This document shows positions 26,084-34,024 of a stretch of DNA of 64,000 nt, in pieces. The translations under genes were made by a program, and so were the position numbers. The stretch is from Sphaerisporangium corydalis (GTDB lineage: Bacteria > Actinomycetota > Actinomycetes > Streptosporangiales > Streptosporangiaceae): the NCBI RefSeq assembly GCF_025506355.1, contig NZ_JANZYP010000013.1, positions 1 to 64,000 on the forward strand, written 5' to 3'. The notes under the pieces were generated by a model that was given only the letters and a program-made list of their open reading frames with translations, was not told where the DNA came from and ran no database searches. The stretch's first letter is position 1; each line of letters begins with the position of its first letter.

Positions 26084-27517
26084 TCATGGTTTCACCGCTT
26101 CGGCATGCGTGATCGGGACGGGCGTCCTCGCGAGTGCCGGGTCCAGCGCGGGCCCCTCGGGGATCAGGTGGAGCACCTGCGCGGGAAGCGGCGCGACCTC
26201 GCTCGGGTCGTATCCCAGTTTCGTCAGCAGATCGGCCGAGCCGAGTGCGAACCTGCGCCCCTGATCTGTGATAAGGGAGTAGTTCTGCACCGCGCTGAGC
26301 TGGCCCTCCCCGGGCAGCAGGCCCGCGAGGACCGCGCCGCCGGGCGGCAGCAGCACCTGGTCGAAGTGATCCTGGTCGGAGATGTCGGGCGGGACCGGCA
26401 GGCGCATGCGGCTGCCGATCGTCAGGTGCGCGCGGGTGGACCCCTTGGCCGTGTCGGAGTAGACGGTGCACAGCGGCGCGGTGGGGTCGGGCACGGTGAT
26501 CTTCGGCATCGACGTCGGCAGCCCCTGGGTGACCATCGAGGTGCGCGACTGGCGTGCCGCGTTGGCCCGTGCCGCGTCGACCTCGATGGCCCGCACCGGG
26601 CTGCGGCCGTAGGCGCCCTTGCTCGCCGGGTCCTGCAGCAGCATCGTGGCCTGCATCCGGGAGATCGCGGCGATGCCGTCGGCGACCTGCACGTACCAGC
26701 GGGCCTCGCCGCCGGTCACGGCCGGCACGGTGTACACCCTGCCCACCAGCGAGAGGTGCCCGTCCGGCCCGCGGACCTTGCGTCCCACGCCGTGGATCCT
26801 CGGGCCGCGGAAGTCGGGACCGATCGGGAGCGCGTTCAGCCAGGTGGCGGGGATCTGGCGGGGCTGCTCGGAGGTCAGGGCCCTGATGCCCGAGTCCGTC
26901 ACCCGCATCCGGCGGTCGGCGAGGATCACCCACGACTGCTGGCCGTCGTCGGCGATCATCGCCTCGTCGCCGAACGGCCTGCCGCCGACGTCCATGCCGC
27001 CGACCAGCGAGACGTACGGCTTGCGCGCCCCGGTGGGGTCCACGCTCTCGGCCACGCAGGCCGACCAGGGCCCCTTGATCAGCTTCTCGCGCGCCGGCAG
27101 CGAGTCGGGGGCGCCGGGGATGCCGACCAGCGTGCCCCGGGAGAACCCCGCCAGCGACGCCGACGAGACCGTGCGCACATTGACCTCGGCGGTGTCGAGC
27201 AGCAGGCGGGCCGAGGTGTAGTTGGCCACCGGGATGAGCTTGGACTCCTGCTGGCTGTAGACGTACGTGGCGCCGGTCTGCTCCTCGACGATCAGGGTGC
27301 CCGGCTCGGTCAGGGCGGTGGCGCCGCCCGGCTTGAGCAGCCCCCAGATGCCGAAGGCGGCCGTCACCAGCACGGCCACCAGCACACCGCAGAACATCGC
27401 GACGTTGTGCCTGCGCATGGGCGACTCGGGAACGTCCGGTTCGCCCTGGAGCAGGGCCATGCCGAGGCGCTGCATCATCAGACGGTGCGCCTGGTAGAGA
27501 TCACGACGGGTTTGCAT
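26084..27517 (-). CDS. eccB: T7SS core component EccB
   Basis: This 477-residue membrane protein belongs to the T7SS core complex. A short cytoplasmic N-terminus (QTRRDLYQAHRLMMQRLGMAL, typical of EccB) is followed by one membrane helix at about 39-61. The rest is a large extracytoplasmic domain of repeated beta modules with conserved cysteines (SACVAES and PLCTVYS, the expected disulfide). EccB has been reported to have ATPase activity in some systems and to contribute to the periplasmic side of the channel. It is divergent from the Pro/Asp/Asn-repeat gene and heads the minus-strand esx operon. Confidence 0.95.
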   Translation of the reverse strand: MQTRRDLYQAHRLMMQRLGMALLQGEPDVPESPMRRHNVAMFCGVLVAVLVTAAFGIWGLLKPGGATALTEPGTLIVEEQTGATYVYSQQESKLIPVANYTSARLLLDTAEVNVRTVSSASLAGFSRGTLVGIPGAPDSLPAREKLIKGPWSACVAESVDPTGARKPYVSLVGGMDVGGRPFGDEAMIADDGQQSWVILADRRMRVTDSGIRALTSEQPRQIPATWLNALPIGPDFRGPRIHGVGRKVRGPDGHLSLVGRVYTVPAVTGGEARWYVQVADGIAAISRMQATMLLQDPASKGAYGRSPVRAIEVDAARANAARQSRTSMVTQGLPTSMPKITVPDPTAPLCTVYSDTAKGSTRAHLTIGSRMRLPVPPDISDQDHFDQVLLPPGGAVLAGLLPGEGQLSAVQNYSLITDQGRRFALGSADLLTKLGYDPSEVAPLPAQVLHLIPEGPALDPALARTPVPITHAEAVKP

Positions 27518-27647
27518 GCCACCTCAGCCTTGCCTGGCGGGTCCTGGCGGACAGCATAGAAGCGCGTGCCCGATGAAGTGGGTTTGGCGTGGATAACCGG
27601 TAAGACGAGGCTTGTCCGCTTCCTATACGGCCCCGGTGGCGCTGGGC

Positions 27648-27653
27648 TAGTCT
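27648..27653 (+). promoter_or_regulatory. Candidate -10 element (TAGTCT)
   Basis: TAGTCT fits the actinobacterial TANNNT -10 pattern, 50 bp before the ATG at 27703, in an A/T-richer stretch of the eccB-divergent intergenic region. No convincing -35 is present. Confidence 0.35.
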
Positions 27654-27702
27654 GCATTTTCACGGCTGATCAAGAGTTTGCAGGTGCGGGACGGGGGCCG
27701 GA

Positions 27703-29412
27703 ATGAGCGAGTCACGGGGCATCGAGGCACTGCTGAACGGGCAGGGCTCGACGTCCACCACGTCCGGGGGCGGAGCCCTCGACCCGACGGCCTCCACAAC
27801 CTCCGGCGGCGGAGCGTTCGATTCAATGGGGTCCAACGGCTCGGACGGCGCCGGTTCCGGCCCATTCGGGTCCACTGACGGGGGTGGCGGGTTCGACCCG
27901 ATGGGGTCCACCGTGTCTAACGATGGCGGTGCGTTCGATTCGATGGGGGCGGGCGGCGACGGCGGGTTCGCGGGCGGGCCGTTCGTCGTGTCCGACGGCG
28001 GCGGATCCTCGTCGTTCGACGGCCTGAACGGGTCCGGGGACCCGCAGGGAACGGGCGGGCTCGACTCGCTCCTGTTCGGCACGGGCGGCCCCGGCGGGCC
28101 GATGGGCGCCCCCGACGGGTCGGGGAACGGCCTGGACGGCTTCTTCGGAGGGCCGGACACCAACGTCGTGGGCGGCCCGGAGGGGTTCTTCGGCGGCCCG
28201 GGCGGGCCGCCCGGGCAGGTCGATCCGACCGGCGACCCGGTGGGCATGGACCCGATGTTCAACGTGACCGGGCCTCAAGGCAACAACTGGCTGGACACCA
28301 CGGGGCCGAACGGGAACGACCCGACGGGACAGGACACCAGCAACCCGTTCATTCCCGACCAGTCCGACCCGACCTACCTGGACCCCCTGCACCTGGGCGG
28401 CCCCACCGGCACCGGCGACCCGAACGCCACGCTGGACCCGCTCGGGAACGTGGATCCCAACGTGTCGGGCGACCCGCTCGGCATCATCTACCCCAACGGG
28501 TCGGGAAACCCCCTCGGGAACGGGGACCCCAACGGAACGGCCGACCCGACCGGGAACGCCGACCCGATCGGGACCATCGATCCGCTCGGGAACGTGGACC
28601 CGCAGTATCCGGTCGACCCCAACGGCAACGGGACGCTGGACCCGATCGGCTTTCCCTCCGACCCGAGCAACCCGGCCGATCCCACCATCCCCGATCCGAA
28701 CATTCCCGACCCGGGCAACCCGGGTGACCCCGGCATCCCGGGCATCCCCGACCCGAACAATCCGGGGGACCCGAGCAACCCGGGCATCCCCGACCCGAAC
28801 AACCCGATCGATCCGAACATCCCGGCCATCCCTAACATCCCGGCCATTCCAGATCCGAACAACACCGGAAACCCCAACATCCCGGGCGTCACGGACCCGA
28901 GCACGATCCCGGTGACGGATCCGACCGGGACGGGGAACGGGACGGGCGGCGCCGGGAACGGCATTCCCAGCATCCCGAACATTCCAAGCGGCACCGGTGG
29001 CAACCCGGGCGGCGGGACCACCGGCGGCCCGGGGACCGGCCCTGCGGTGGGCACCTATCCCACGAACCCGGCGGCCAATCCGAAGAATCCGGTGCAGACC
29101 CGCGAGGTCGACCACGACGCCGTCATCAACCTCGGGACGAAGGTCGAGCAGGGCCCGGGCGCCAAGGCCGCGAACCTGCAGAAGCAGCCGGGCAACAACC
29201 ACATCGGCGCGATGGACTGCGGTCTGGTCGGCATGCCCATCTCCGGTGCCCACGGCAACGTGTGCCGGGGTTCGGGAAGTTACCTCCAGACCGTGCACGA
29301 CCAGCTCGGCGTCTGGCGTGAGCAGCTCAAGCTCTCCGGCGACAAGTGGCGTATGACCGAGGGCGACGTGGTCAAGACCGTTGAGGCGACCGGAACGGAG
29401 CTGAAGAAGTGA
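27703..29412 (+). CDS. Collagen-like Pro/Asp/Asn-rich repeat protein with ESX-like C-terminal domain
   Basis: This 569-residue protein has three zones. Residues 1-190 are Gly/Ser/Asp-rich (SGGGAFDSMGS, then GGPGGPMGAP). Residues about 190-455 are Pro/Asp/Asn repeats such as IPDPNNPGDPSNPG. Residues about 455-569 form a conserved-looking domain with two cysteines (DCGLVG, VCRGSG) and two helices around QLKLSGDKWRMTEGDVV. The C-terminal part looks like a WXG100-type helical pair, implying T7SS handling. The stop overlaps the next gene's GTG by 4 bp, so it pairs with the 257-residue membrane WXG-like protein. I do not recognise a named family. A surface-exposed stalk protein is plausible. Confidence 0.75.
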   Translation: MSESRGIEALLNGQGSTSTTSGGGALDPTASTTSGGGAFDSMGSNGSDGAGSGPFGSTDGGGGFDPMGSTVSNDGGAFDSMGAGGDGGFAGGPFVVSDGGGSSSFDGLNGSGDPQGTGGLDSLLFGTGGPGGPMGAPDGSGNGLDGFFGGPDTNVVGGPEGFFGGPGGPPGQVDPTGDPVGMDPMFNVTGPQGNNWLDTTGPNGNDPTGQDTSNPFIPDQSDPTYLDPLHLGGPTGTGDPNATLDPLGNVDPNVSGDPLGIIYPNGSGNPLGNGDPNGTADPTGNADPIGTIDPLGNVDPQYPVDPNGNGTLDPIGFPSDPSNPADPTIPDPNIPDPGNPGDPGIPGIPDPNNPGDPSNPGIPDPNNPIDPNIPAIPNIPAIPDPNNTGNPNIPGVTDPSTIPVTDPTGTGNGTGGAGNGIPSIPNIPSGTGGNPGGGTTGGPGTGPAVGTYPTNPAANPKNPVQTREVDHDAVINLGTKVEQGPGAKAANLQKQPGNNHIGAMDCGLVGMPISGAHGNVCRGSGSYLQTVHDQLGVWREQLKLSGDKWRMTEGDVVKTVEATGTELKK

Positions 29413-30182
29413 GTTACGAGTCAGCGCCCTATCTGTACTACGGCGGGTTCGCCGGAGCGATCACGTTCGCCTTCCTCGGCAACCCCAAGGTGGGCCTGGC
29501 CGTGGCCGGCGCCATCGCCAGCATCAACTCACGGCCCGAGTCGCTCTCCAGGGCCGGGGACAACTGGAACACCATGGCCCAGGGCATCAGGGACGTGAGC
29601 ACGGAGCTGACCAAGCTCGAGGAGTCGGTGCCCCCCGAGAAGTGGACGGCCGAGGACCGCGAGGCGTTCAAGGGTGCCGTCCAGTACCTGAACCAGGGCA
29701 TGGAGCAGGGGGCGACCACCCACCAGGACGCGGCCAAGATCATGCACGGACTCGCCCAGCTCACCTACGGCGGCGCGGTCGTGTCGGCCATCGCCGGAGG
29801 CATCCTCGCCGCGCTGGCCGCGACCCGCTTCATCCCGGGCGTCAACCTCATCTCGGCACCGGCCGTCCAGGTCGTCGCCCTGCCGGTCCAGCAGGGCATG
29901 ATGGGCGTGATGAAGAAGTACGCGGGCGCGGCGATGGCGGCCGGCGTGGTGCTGTCGCTCGCATACAGCTACATCCAGACCAAGCAGGCCGAGCTCGACG
30001 CCAACGTCCAGTCGATGAAGGGGCAGGAGCCGCAGGTGAAGACGGTGAACATCCCGCTCACCAACCTGTCGCAGACCTCCGCGGGCGCCCCCTCGCCGTA
30101 CACCACCGGGAACGGCATCCCGTCGAACAACGGCATCCCCTCGAACAACGGCATTCCGGCGAACACCACCGCCGGAACCTGA
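29409..30182 (+). CDS. WXG-like membrane protein (257 aa)
   Basis: This helical protein contains WTAEDREAF (residues 79-87) between two long helices, the position a WXG turn would occupy. Two hydrophobic segments follow (about 115-137 and 170-188). The tail carries three NGIPSN/A-type repeats. The N-terminus also has a hydrophobic stretch (FAGAITFAFLG). It is translationally coupled (GTGA) to the preceding repeat protein. The 262-residue protein at 31222-32010 has the same layout and a matching WIAQDHDAF block, so the two are probably paralogs. Export by T7SS or membrane insertion beside the channel are both possible. Confidence 0.75.
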   Translation: MSYESAPYLYYGGFAGAITFAFLGNPKVGLAVAGAIASINSRPESLSRAGDNWNTMAQGIRDVSTELTKLEESVPPEKWTAEDREAFKGAVQYLNQGMEQGATTHQDAAKIMHGLAQLTYGGAVVSAIAGGILAALAATRFIPGVNLISAPAVQVVALPVQQGMMGVMKKYAGAAMAAGVVLSLAYSYIQTKQAELDANVQSMKGQEPQVKTVNIPLTNLSQTSAGAPSPYTTGNGIPSNNGIPSNNGIPANTTAGT

Positions 30183-30215
30183 GCCCCGGGTCCGCCGGCC
30201 GGGCGGACCGGGTGC

Positions 30216-30659
30216 TCACTGCTCGAGGCGGCGGCGGATCTCCTCAAGGTCGCCCATCACCTGGTCGAAGGTGCGGTCGTAGGCGCCCTCGGCCTCGCGG
30301 ATCTTCGCCAGCGCCGCCTCAGGGTCGCGCAGGAGGTTCATCGGGTTGTCCGCCTCGCCGAAGACCTCGCCCATCAGCTCGCCGGTCTTGCGCTCCAAGT
30401 CCTGGGCGGCCTCGCGCGCCACGGTCTTGATCAGGTCGGCCAGGTCGGCCGAGGCGAGGCGCATCGCGCGCGGGTTGAGCCGCAGGTCGCGAAGGCCGTC
30501 CGCAGCGTACTCGACCGTGACCAGGCCGTCCTTGTCCTGGGCCTCGCCGACCACGCCGACGGTGCGGCGCTGCAGCTCCTCAAGCTGGGACACCTGCCGC
30601 TGGGCGTCGCTGAGCAACTTCTCCACGTCCATGTTGGCGAAGCCGCCGAACTCTGTCAT
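30216..30659 (-). CDS. YbaB/EbfC-like small protein (T7SS-associated), copy 1
   Basis: This 147-residue protein has the YbaB/EbfC fold pattern: an N-terminal helix (AQRQVSQLEELQRRTVG), a short beta meander (LVTVEYAADGLRDLRLNPRAMRL) and a C-terminal helix (LADLIKTVAREAAQDLERK), plus an extra acidic tail. EbfC proteins are nucleoid-associated, but this subgroup lives in T7SS loci. It is one of four in this window sharing a PRAMR-type motif. The ATG at 30659 has GGAGG upstream. It is divergent from the 30867 gene and converges with the 29409 gene. An escort role comparable to EspG is a hypothesis. Confidence 0.82.
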   Translation of the reverse strand: MTEFGGFANMDVEKLLSDAQRQVSQLEELQRRTVGVVGEAQDKDGLVTVEYAADGLRDLRLNPRAMRLASADLADLIKTVAREAAQDLERKTGELMGEVFGEADNPMNLLRDPEAALAKIREAEGAYDRTFDQVMGDLEEIRRRLEQ

Positions 30660-30801
30660 GTGTTCTCGAACCTCCGTCGCCACCCCGGCACCGCCGACAC
30701 CGAGGACCCTACCGCCGACGCTCACCCGGTCGCGCGAGCGTGAACGGCGATCAGCGCGCATCTTTCCGATCATCTAGGACAAGGTGAACAACGGCCGTAC
30801 A

Positions 30802-30845
30802 GTCGTAGATCTTCCTGAAACGCCTGATAAGACATGATCTACGAC
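30802..30845. promoter_or_regulatory. 10-bp perfect inverted repeat between divergent T7SS genes
   Basis: GTCGTAGATC (30802-30811) and GATCTACGAC (30836-30845) are perfect inverses 24 bp apart. They flank a GATAAG sequence, in the gap between the YbaB-like gene and the ESX-like gene. This could be a two-half-site operator or an mRNA stem. Confidence 0.5.
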
Positions 30846-30866
30846 ATTCGGACGTGCGGAGGCGGG

Positions 30867-31169
30867 ATGGGGCAGGAGCGGTACGTCACCTCGGCGGCCA
30901 TCGAGAGCATCATCAAGGAGATCGACGAGGACGTGCTCCCCGCGGTCAAGGAGTGGCGCTCGCTGGTGGACAGCACGGTCGTCGGATTCCCGGGGTGGGG
31001 GGCGATCGGCGAGGTGCTGATCGGGGTGCGCTACCGGAACGTCCAGGACGACGTGCGGGAGAAGTTCTCCGAGGCGATCAGCGTGCTGGAGACCTGGACC
31101 CGTGACCTCGACGTGGCCCGGCGGAACTGGCGGACCGCCGAAGAGCAGTCCACCGCCGTCTACGTCTGA
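30867..31169 (+). CDS. WXG100-like protein (WGA variant)
   Basis: This 100-residue helical hairpin protein has WGA at residues 44-46 (FPGWGAIGEVLIGVRY) between helices of about 30 and 45 residues. Size and layout are those of WXG100 with Ala replacing Gly. I chose the ATG at 30867, four bases after GGAGG. An ATG at 30834 lies in the inverted repeat and would add 11 residues. It begins a three-gene plus-strand set (this protein, the 262-residue membrane protein, then YbaB-like copy 2). Confidence 0.8.
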   Translation: MGQERYVTSAAIESIIKEIDEDVLPAVKEWRSLVDSTVVGFPGWGAIGEVLIGVRYRNVQDDVREKFSEAISVLETWTRDLDVARRNWRTAEEQSTAVYV

Positions 31170-31221
31170 ACACGGCGACCGGGCCGCGACCGGCCCCACC
31201 AGCGACAGGGAAGCGTGAACG

Positions 31222-32010
31222 ATGCCCGGGGTCTACAGGCCTTCGATGAACATGGCCGGGGGCAGCGCGGCCTCCGTGCTCAACGACATGCGGAAGGCCG
31301 CCCTGCTGTCCCGCCCGCTGACGGTGGGCGTCGCGATGGCCGCCAGCGCCATTGCCAACGTCCCCGGCATGGCTGACGCCTACAACAACTGGGAGTCCAT
31401 CCACGCCCGGCTCGACACGGCGAACAAGAGCTTCGTCCGCAACCTCGGCGACAAGGGCAAGGACGGCTGGATCGCGCAGGACCACGACGCGTTCATGGAC
31501 GCGGTCGAGCGCTACCAGGAGGCGCTGGAGAGCCTGCGGGGGTACATCAAGAACATCGGGGGCATCGTCGACGAGCTCGGCGACGCCTACCGCGCGTACT
31601 GGCTGGCCCTGGCGCGGGTGGTCGCGGTCCTGCTCGCGGCGCTGCCGATCGCCGCCGCCATGCTCGCGACCCCGTACGCCGCCGCCGGGTACGCCCGGCT
31701 GGAGATGCTGGGCAACCTGGCGAATTCCGTCATCGCCGCCGCGACCGGCATGCTCTCGAAGGTGGTGGCCGCGGCGGCGGGCGGCATGTCGGTCTACTTC
31801 GCCGGCAAGGCCTTCGTCCAGATGTTCAACCTGCAGCCGACCGGCGAGGCGAAGGTGGACTTCACCAAGGCGGTCATCGACACCAACGGCCTGCCGCCGT
31901 TCCAGGCGCCGCCGGCCACGGTGGGCGGGGCCCCGCCCTCCCTGCCGCCGTCGGCGGGCTTCGAGTGGCGTGAGCCCAAGCAGGAGACCCCCGAGCCGTA
32001 CCACCCCTGA
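31222..32010 (+). CDS. WXG-like membrane protein (262 aa)
   Basis: This helical protein has WIAQDHDAF at residues 83-91, which aligns with WTAEDREAF of the 257-residue protein at 29409. Long hydrophobic stretches follow at about 126-158 (ARVVAVLLAALPIAAAML) and about 170-200. The Pro-rich tail ends in EPYHP. It sits 52 bp after the WXG100-like gene and 38 bp before YbaB-like copy 2, completing a small-ESX plus membrane-ESX plus YbaB unit. No enzymatic domain is seen. Confidence 0.75.
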   Translation: MPGVYRPSMNMAGGSAASVLNDMRKAALLSRPLTVGVAMAASAIANVPGMADAYNNWESIHARLDTANKSFVRNLGDKGKDGWIAQDHDAFMDAVERYQEALESLRGYIKNIGGIVDELGDAYRAYWLALARVVAVLLAALPIAAAMLATPYAAAGYARLEMLGNLANSVIAAATGMLSKVVAAAAGGMSVYFAGKAFVQMFNLQPTGEAKVDFTKAVIDTNGLPPFQAPPATVGGAPPSLPPSAGFEWREPKQETPEPYHP

Positions 32011-32048
32011 TCCCGCACGTTACCCGGACCAGCAGAGGAGAGGCGCGC

Positions 32049-32450
32049 GTGTTCGACCCGGACGGTTTCCGGCCTGAGGACCTCGACCAGGTGGCCGAGC
32101 GGAGCAGGGAGGCCGTGCGGCGGCTGAGCGGGCTGGTCGGCGAGCTGGCGGACCTCAAGGGGGAGGGGGAGTCCGCCGGCGGACTCATCGGCGCCGTCGT
32201 GGACGGAGGGGGCCGGATCCAGGAGGTCACGCTCGACCCCCGGGCCATGCGGATGGACAGCCGCACCCTGGCCGAGGCCGTGACCGAGGCCGTGCGGGCC
32301 GCGCAGGAGGACGCCGCGCGGGCGAGCCAGGAGCTCCTGCGCGAGGTCGTGGGGGAGGACGCCCCCTCGCTGGACCCGGGGGACACGCAGGCGTGGCTGG
32401 ACGACGTCGCCCGCTCGATGGGCGAGGCCTGGTCCCCCGACACCCACTGA
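32049..32450 (+). CDS. YbaB/EbfC-like small protein (T7SS-associated), copy 2
   Basis: This 133-residue protein has a long first helix (LDQVAERSREAVRRLSGLV), a beta stretch ending VTLDPRAMRMDS and a C-terminal helix (LAEAVTEAVRAAQEDAARAS). The PRAMR motif and following S-x-x-L-A-x-x-I/V pattern match the other three copies. The GTG at 32049 has GAGGAGAG upstream. It ends the 30867-32450 gene set. The genomic pairing with ESX proteins argues for a secretion-related rather than nucleoid role. Confidence 0.82.
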   Translation: MFDPDGFRPEDLDQVAERSREAVRRLSGLVGELADLKGEGESAGGLIGAVVDGGGRIQEVTLDPRAMRMDSRTLAEAVTEAVRAAQEDAARASQELLREVVGEDAPSLDPGDTQAWLDDVARSMGEAWSPDTH

Positions 32451-32521
32451 CCGCCCGCCGCCTCCGGCGCGTAGGCTCGACGTGCCGGATCACCCGCTTG
32501 GGGTCACTGCGCGTATTCTCC

Positions 32522-32550
32522 TTATTTCGTGTAGGAATACCGTGTATTGT
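32522..32550 (+). promoter_or_regulatory. Candidate promoter upstream of 32664 gene
   Basis: TTATTT (32522-32527) and TATTGT (32545-32550) are spaced by 17 bp in an unusually A/T-rich stretch. A GTATTC/GAATAC inverted repeat (32513-32518 / 32535-32540) brackets part of it. Confidence 0.45.
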
Positions 32551-32663
32551 CGATCACGCCGGCCGGTGTTCATCCCTTGGACATCCCGCCGGTCGTGACC
32601 GACGACCCGCCGGCGGCGGACGTGACCACTCCTGTCGCCATCTCTTCGCGACACGGGGGATTC

Positions 32664-33095
32664 ATGTCGTACCCGAGGCACACGCCGTACGATCCGTACG
32701 ATCCCACCAGCCCGCCCGGCACAGGGCCGGGCGCCGTCACGGGGCCGGCGGCCGGGGGGCCGGGGCCGGGGCTGGACGTGTCGCCGTCCGGGCTCGCCGA
32801 CCTCGCCAAGCTGTTCGACGTCCAGGTCACCGACCTCAACGGGGCCATGCGCGAGGCGGCGGGCCGGCTCGCGGCCATCGGGGCCTTCTGGGGCGGCGAC
32901 GAGGCGGGCAGAAAGTTCCACGAGGGCGACGGCGGCCGTGCCGGGTACGGTGCCGTCGCCGCCGACATCACCTCCGACGTCCGGGCCCTGTCCACCGTGT
33001 ACGACGGCATCGGCGACCGCCTCGTCGTCATGGGGCGGAACGTGCGGGCGGCCGACTGGGCCTCGATCCCGAGACTGCCGGAGGTCCCGAGATGA
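32664..33095 (+). CDS. WXG100-like protein with WGGDE turn, copy 1
   Basis: This 143-residue protein has a Pro/Gly-rich leader of about 38 residues, then a WXG100-like hairpin with FWGGDEAGRKF at residues 75-85. A nearly identical turn (FWGGDENGQKF) occurs in the 137-residue protein at 41519. In both cases the next gene is a CpnT-N-like membrane protein coupled by a 4-bp overlap, so this is a duplicated two-gene module. The ATG at 32664 follows GGGGGA. The open frame extends 39 residues upstream into the promoter region. Confidence 0.82.
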   Translation: MSYPRHTPYDPYDPTSPPGTGPGAVTGPAAGGPGPGLDVSPSGLADLAKLFDVQVTDLNGAMREAAGRLAAIGAFWGGDEAGRKFHEGDGGRAGYGAVAADITSDVRALSTVYDGIGDRLVVMGRNVRAADWASIPRLPEVPR

Positions 33096-34021
33096 AGCTC
33101 GGCCGCTCGGCGCTCTACCCCGCGGCGGGGACGGGCATGGCCGCGTTCGTGGCGCTGACGATCCTGTCGGAGTGGCCCGAGGGCGACGCGGACGGGGCGC
33201 GCCAGGCCGCCGCCGTCTGGCGGTCGCTGGCCGGGCGCCTTGACGCCAACGCCACCACCACCGGCGGGGTCGCCGAGAGGGTGTGGACGGCGAACCCGAG
33301 CGCGGGCTCGGAGGCGTTCCGCGCCTTCTGGTCCTCCGGCGGGTCCGGCGCCCCGCCCGGTGGCGTGGCCGCCTATCCGCCGCAGGTGTCGGCGTACTGC
33401 CGGCGGGTGGCCGAGGCGTGCGAGGGGTACGCCACGGCGGTCGAGACCACCAAGCACGCTCTGCAGGTGCTCTCGGTGATCAGCTACACGCAGCTCATGT
33501 TCGCCTGCTCCTGGCCCTGGGTCGGCGCCCGGGTCACGCTGCTGTCGGAGTGGCTGCTCCAGCGGCTGTACAAGAAGGTGCAGGCGACGGTCCTGCTGAA
33601 GTTCCTCAGCAACGCCGTCATGAAGATCGTGATGGACAAGCTCGTCCGCTACACGGTCGGCAGCGCCACCTTCGCCCTCGGGGACGAGGCGCTGGCGCTG
33701 GGCACCAAGGTGTCCTTCGGCGACGACGTGGGGTCCTTCGGCGACAACGCCTCGTCGACGCTGAAGGACTTCGCCGCGTGCATGGTCTTCTTCGGCGTCT
33801 GGGACCTCACCAAGGTGGGCCCCATGACCAAGGTGTTCCGCAACAACGACGCGGGGGACTTCGCCTCGTTCTACGCCGGGTCGAGCGCCTACACGGTCGC
33901 CTACAACGTGGAGAGCGGCAAGACGGGCACCGACGTCCTGCCGACGATGAGCCAGCTCATGTCCAAGCTGCTCATCGGCACGGCGCAGCGCGGCAAGGAC
34001 CCCGGCTACCGCCCGAGGTAG
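33092..34021 (+). CDS. CpnT-N-terminal-like WXG membrane protein, copy 1
   Basis: This 309-residue protein has WPEGDADGARQAAAVW at residues 28-43. That is a hallmark of the WXG100-like N-terminal domain of CpnT and of actinobacterial polymorphic toxins. CRRVAEACEGYATAVETT is also shared with the 326-residue paralog at 41929 (CRRIAKACEGYAECVETT). Hydrophobic segments lie near residues 11-26 and 135-165. No toxin domain follows, so it is either a stand-alone carrier or a toxin lacking its C-terminus. It overlaps the upstream gene by 4 bp (ATGA) and converges with eccD 3 bp away. Confidence 0.8.
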   Translation: MKLGRSALYPAAGTGMAAFVALTILSEWPEGDADGARQAAAVWRSLAGRLDANATTTGGVAERVWTANPSAGSEAFRAFWSSGGSGAPPGGVAAYPPQVSAYCRRVAEACEGYATAVETTKHALQVLSVISYTQLMFACSWPWVGARVTLLSEWLLQRLYKKVQATVLLKFLSNAVMKIVMDKLVRYTVGSATFALGDEALALGTKVSFGDDVGSFGDNASSTLKDFAACMVFFGVWDLTKVGPMTKVFRNNDAGDFASFYAGSSAYTVAYNVESGKTGTDVLPTMSQLMSKLLIGTAQRGKDPGYRPR

Positions 34022-34024
34022 CCC

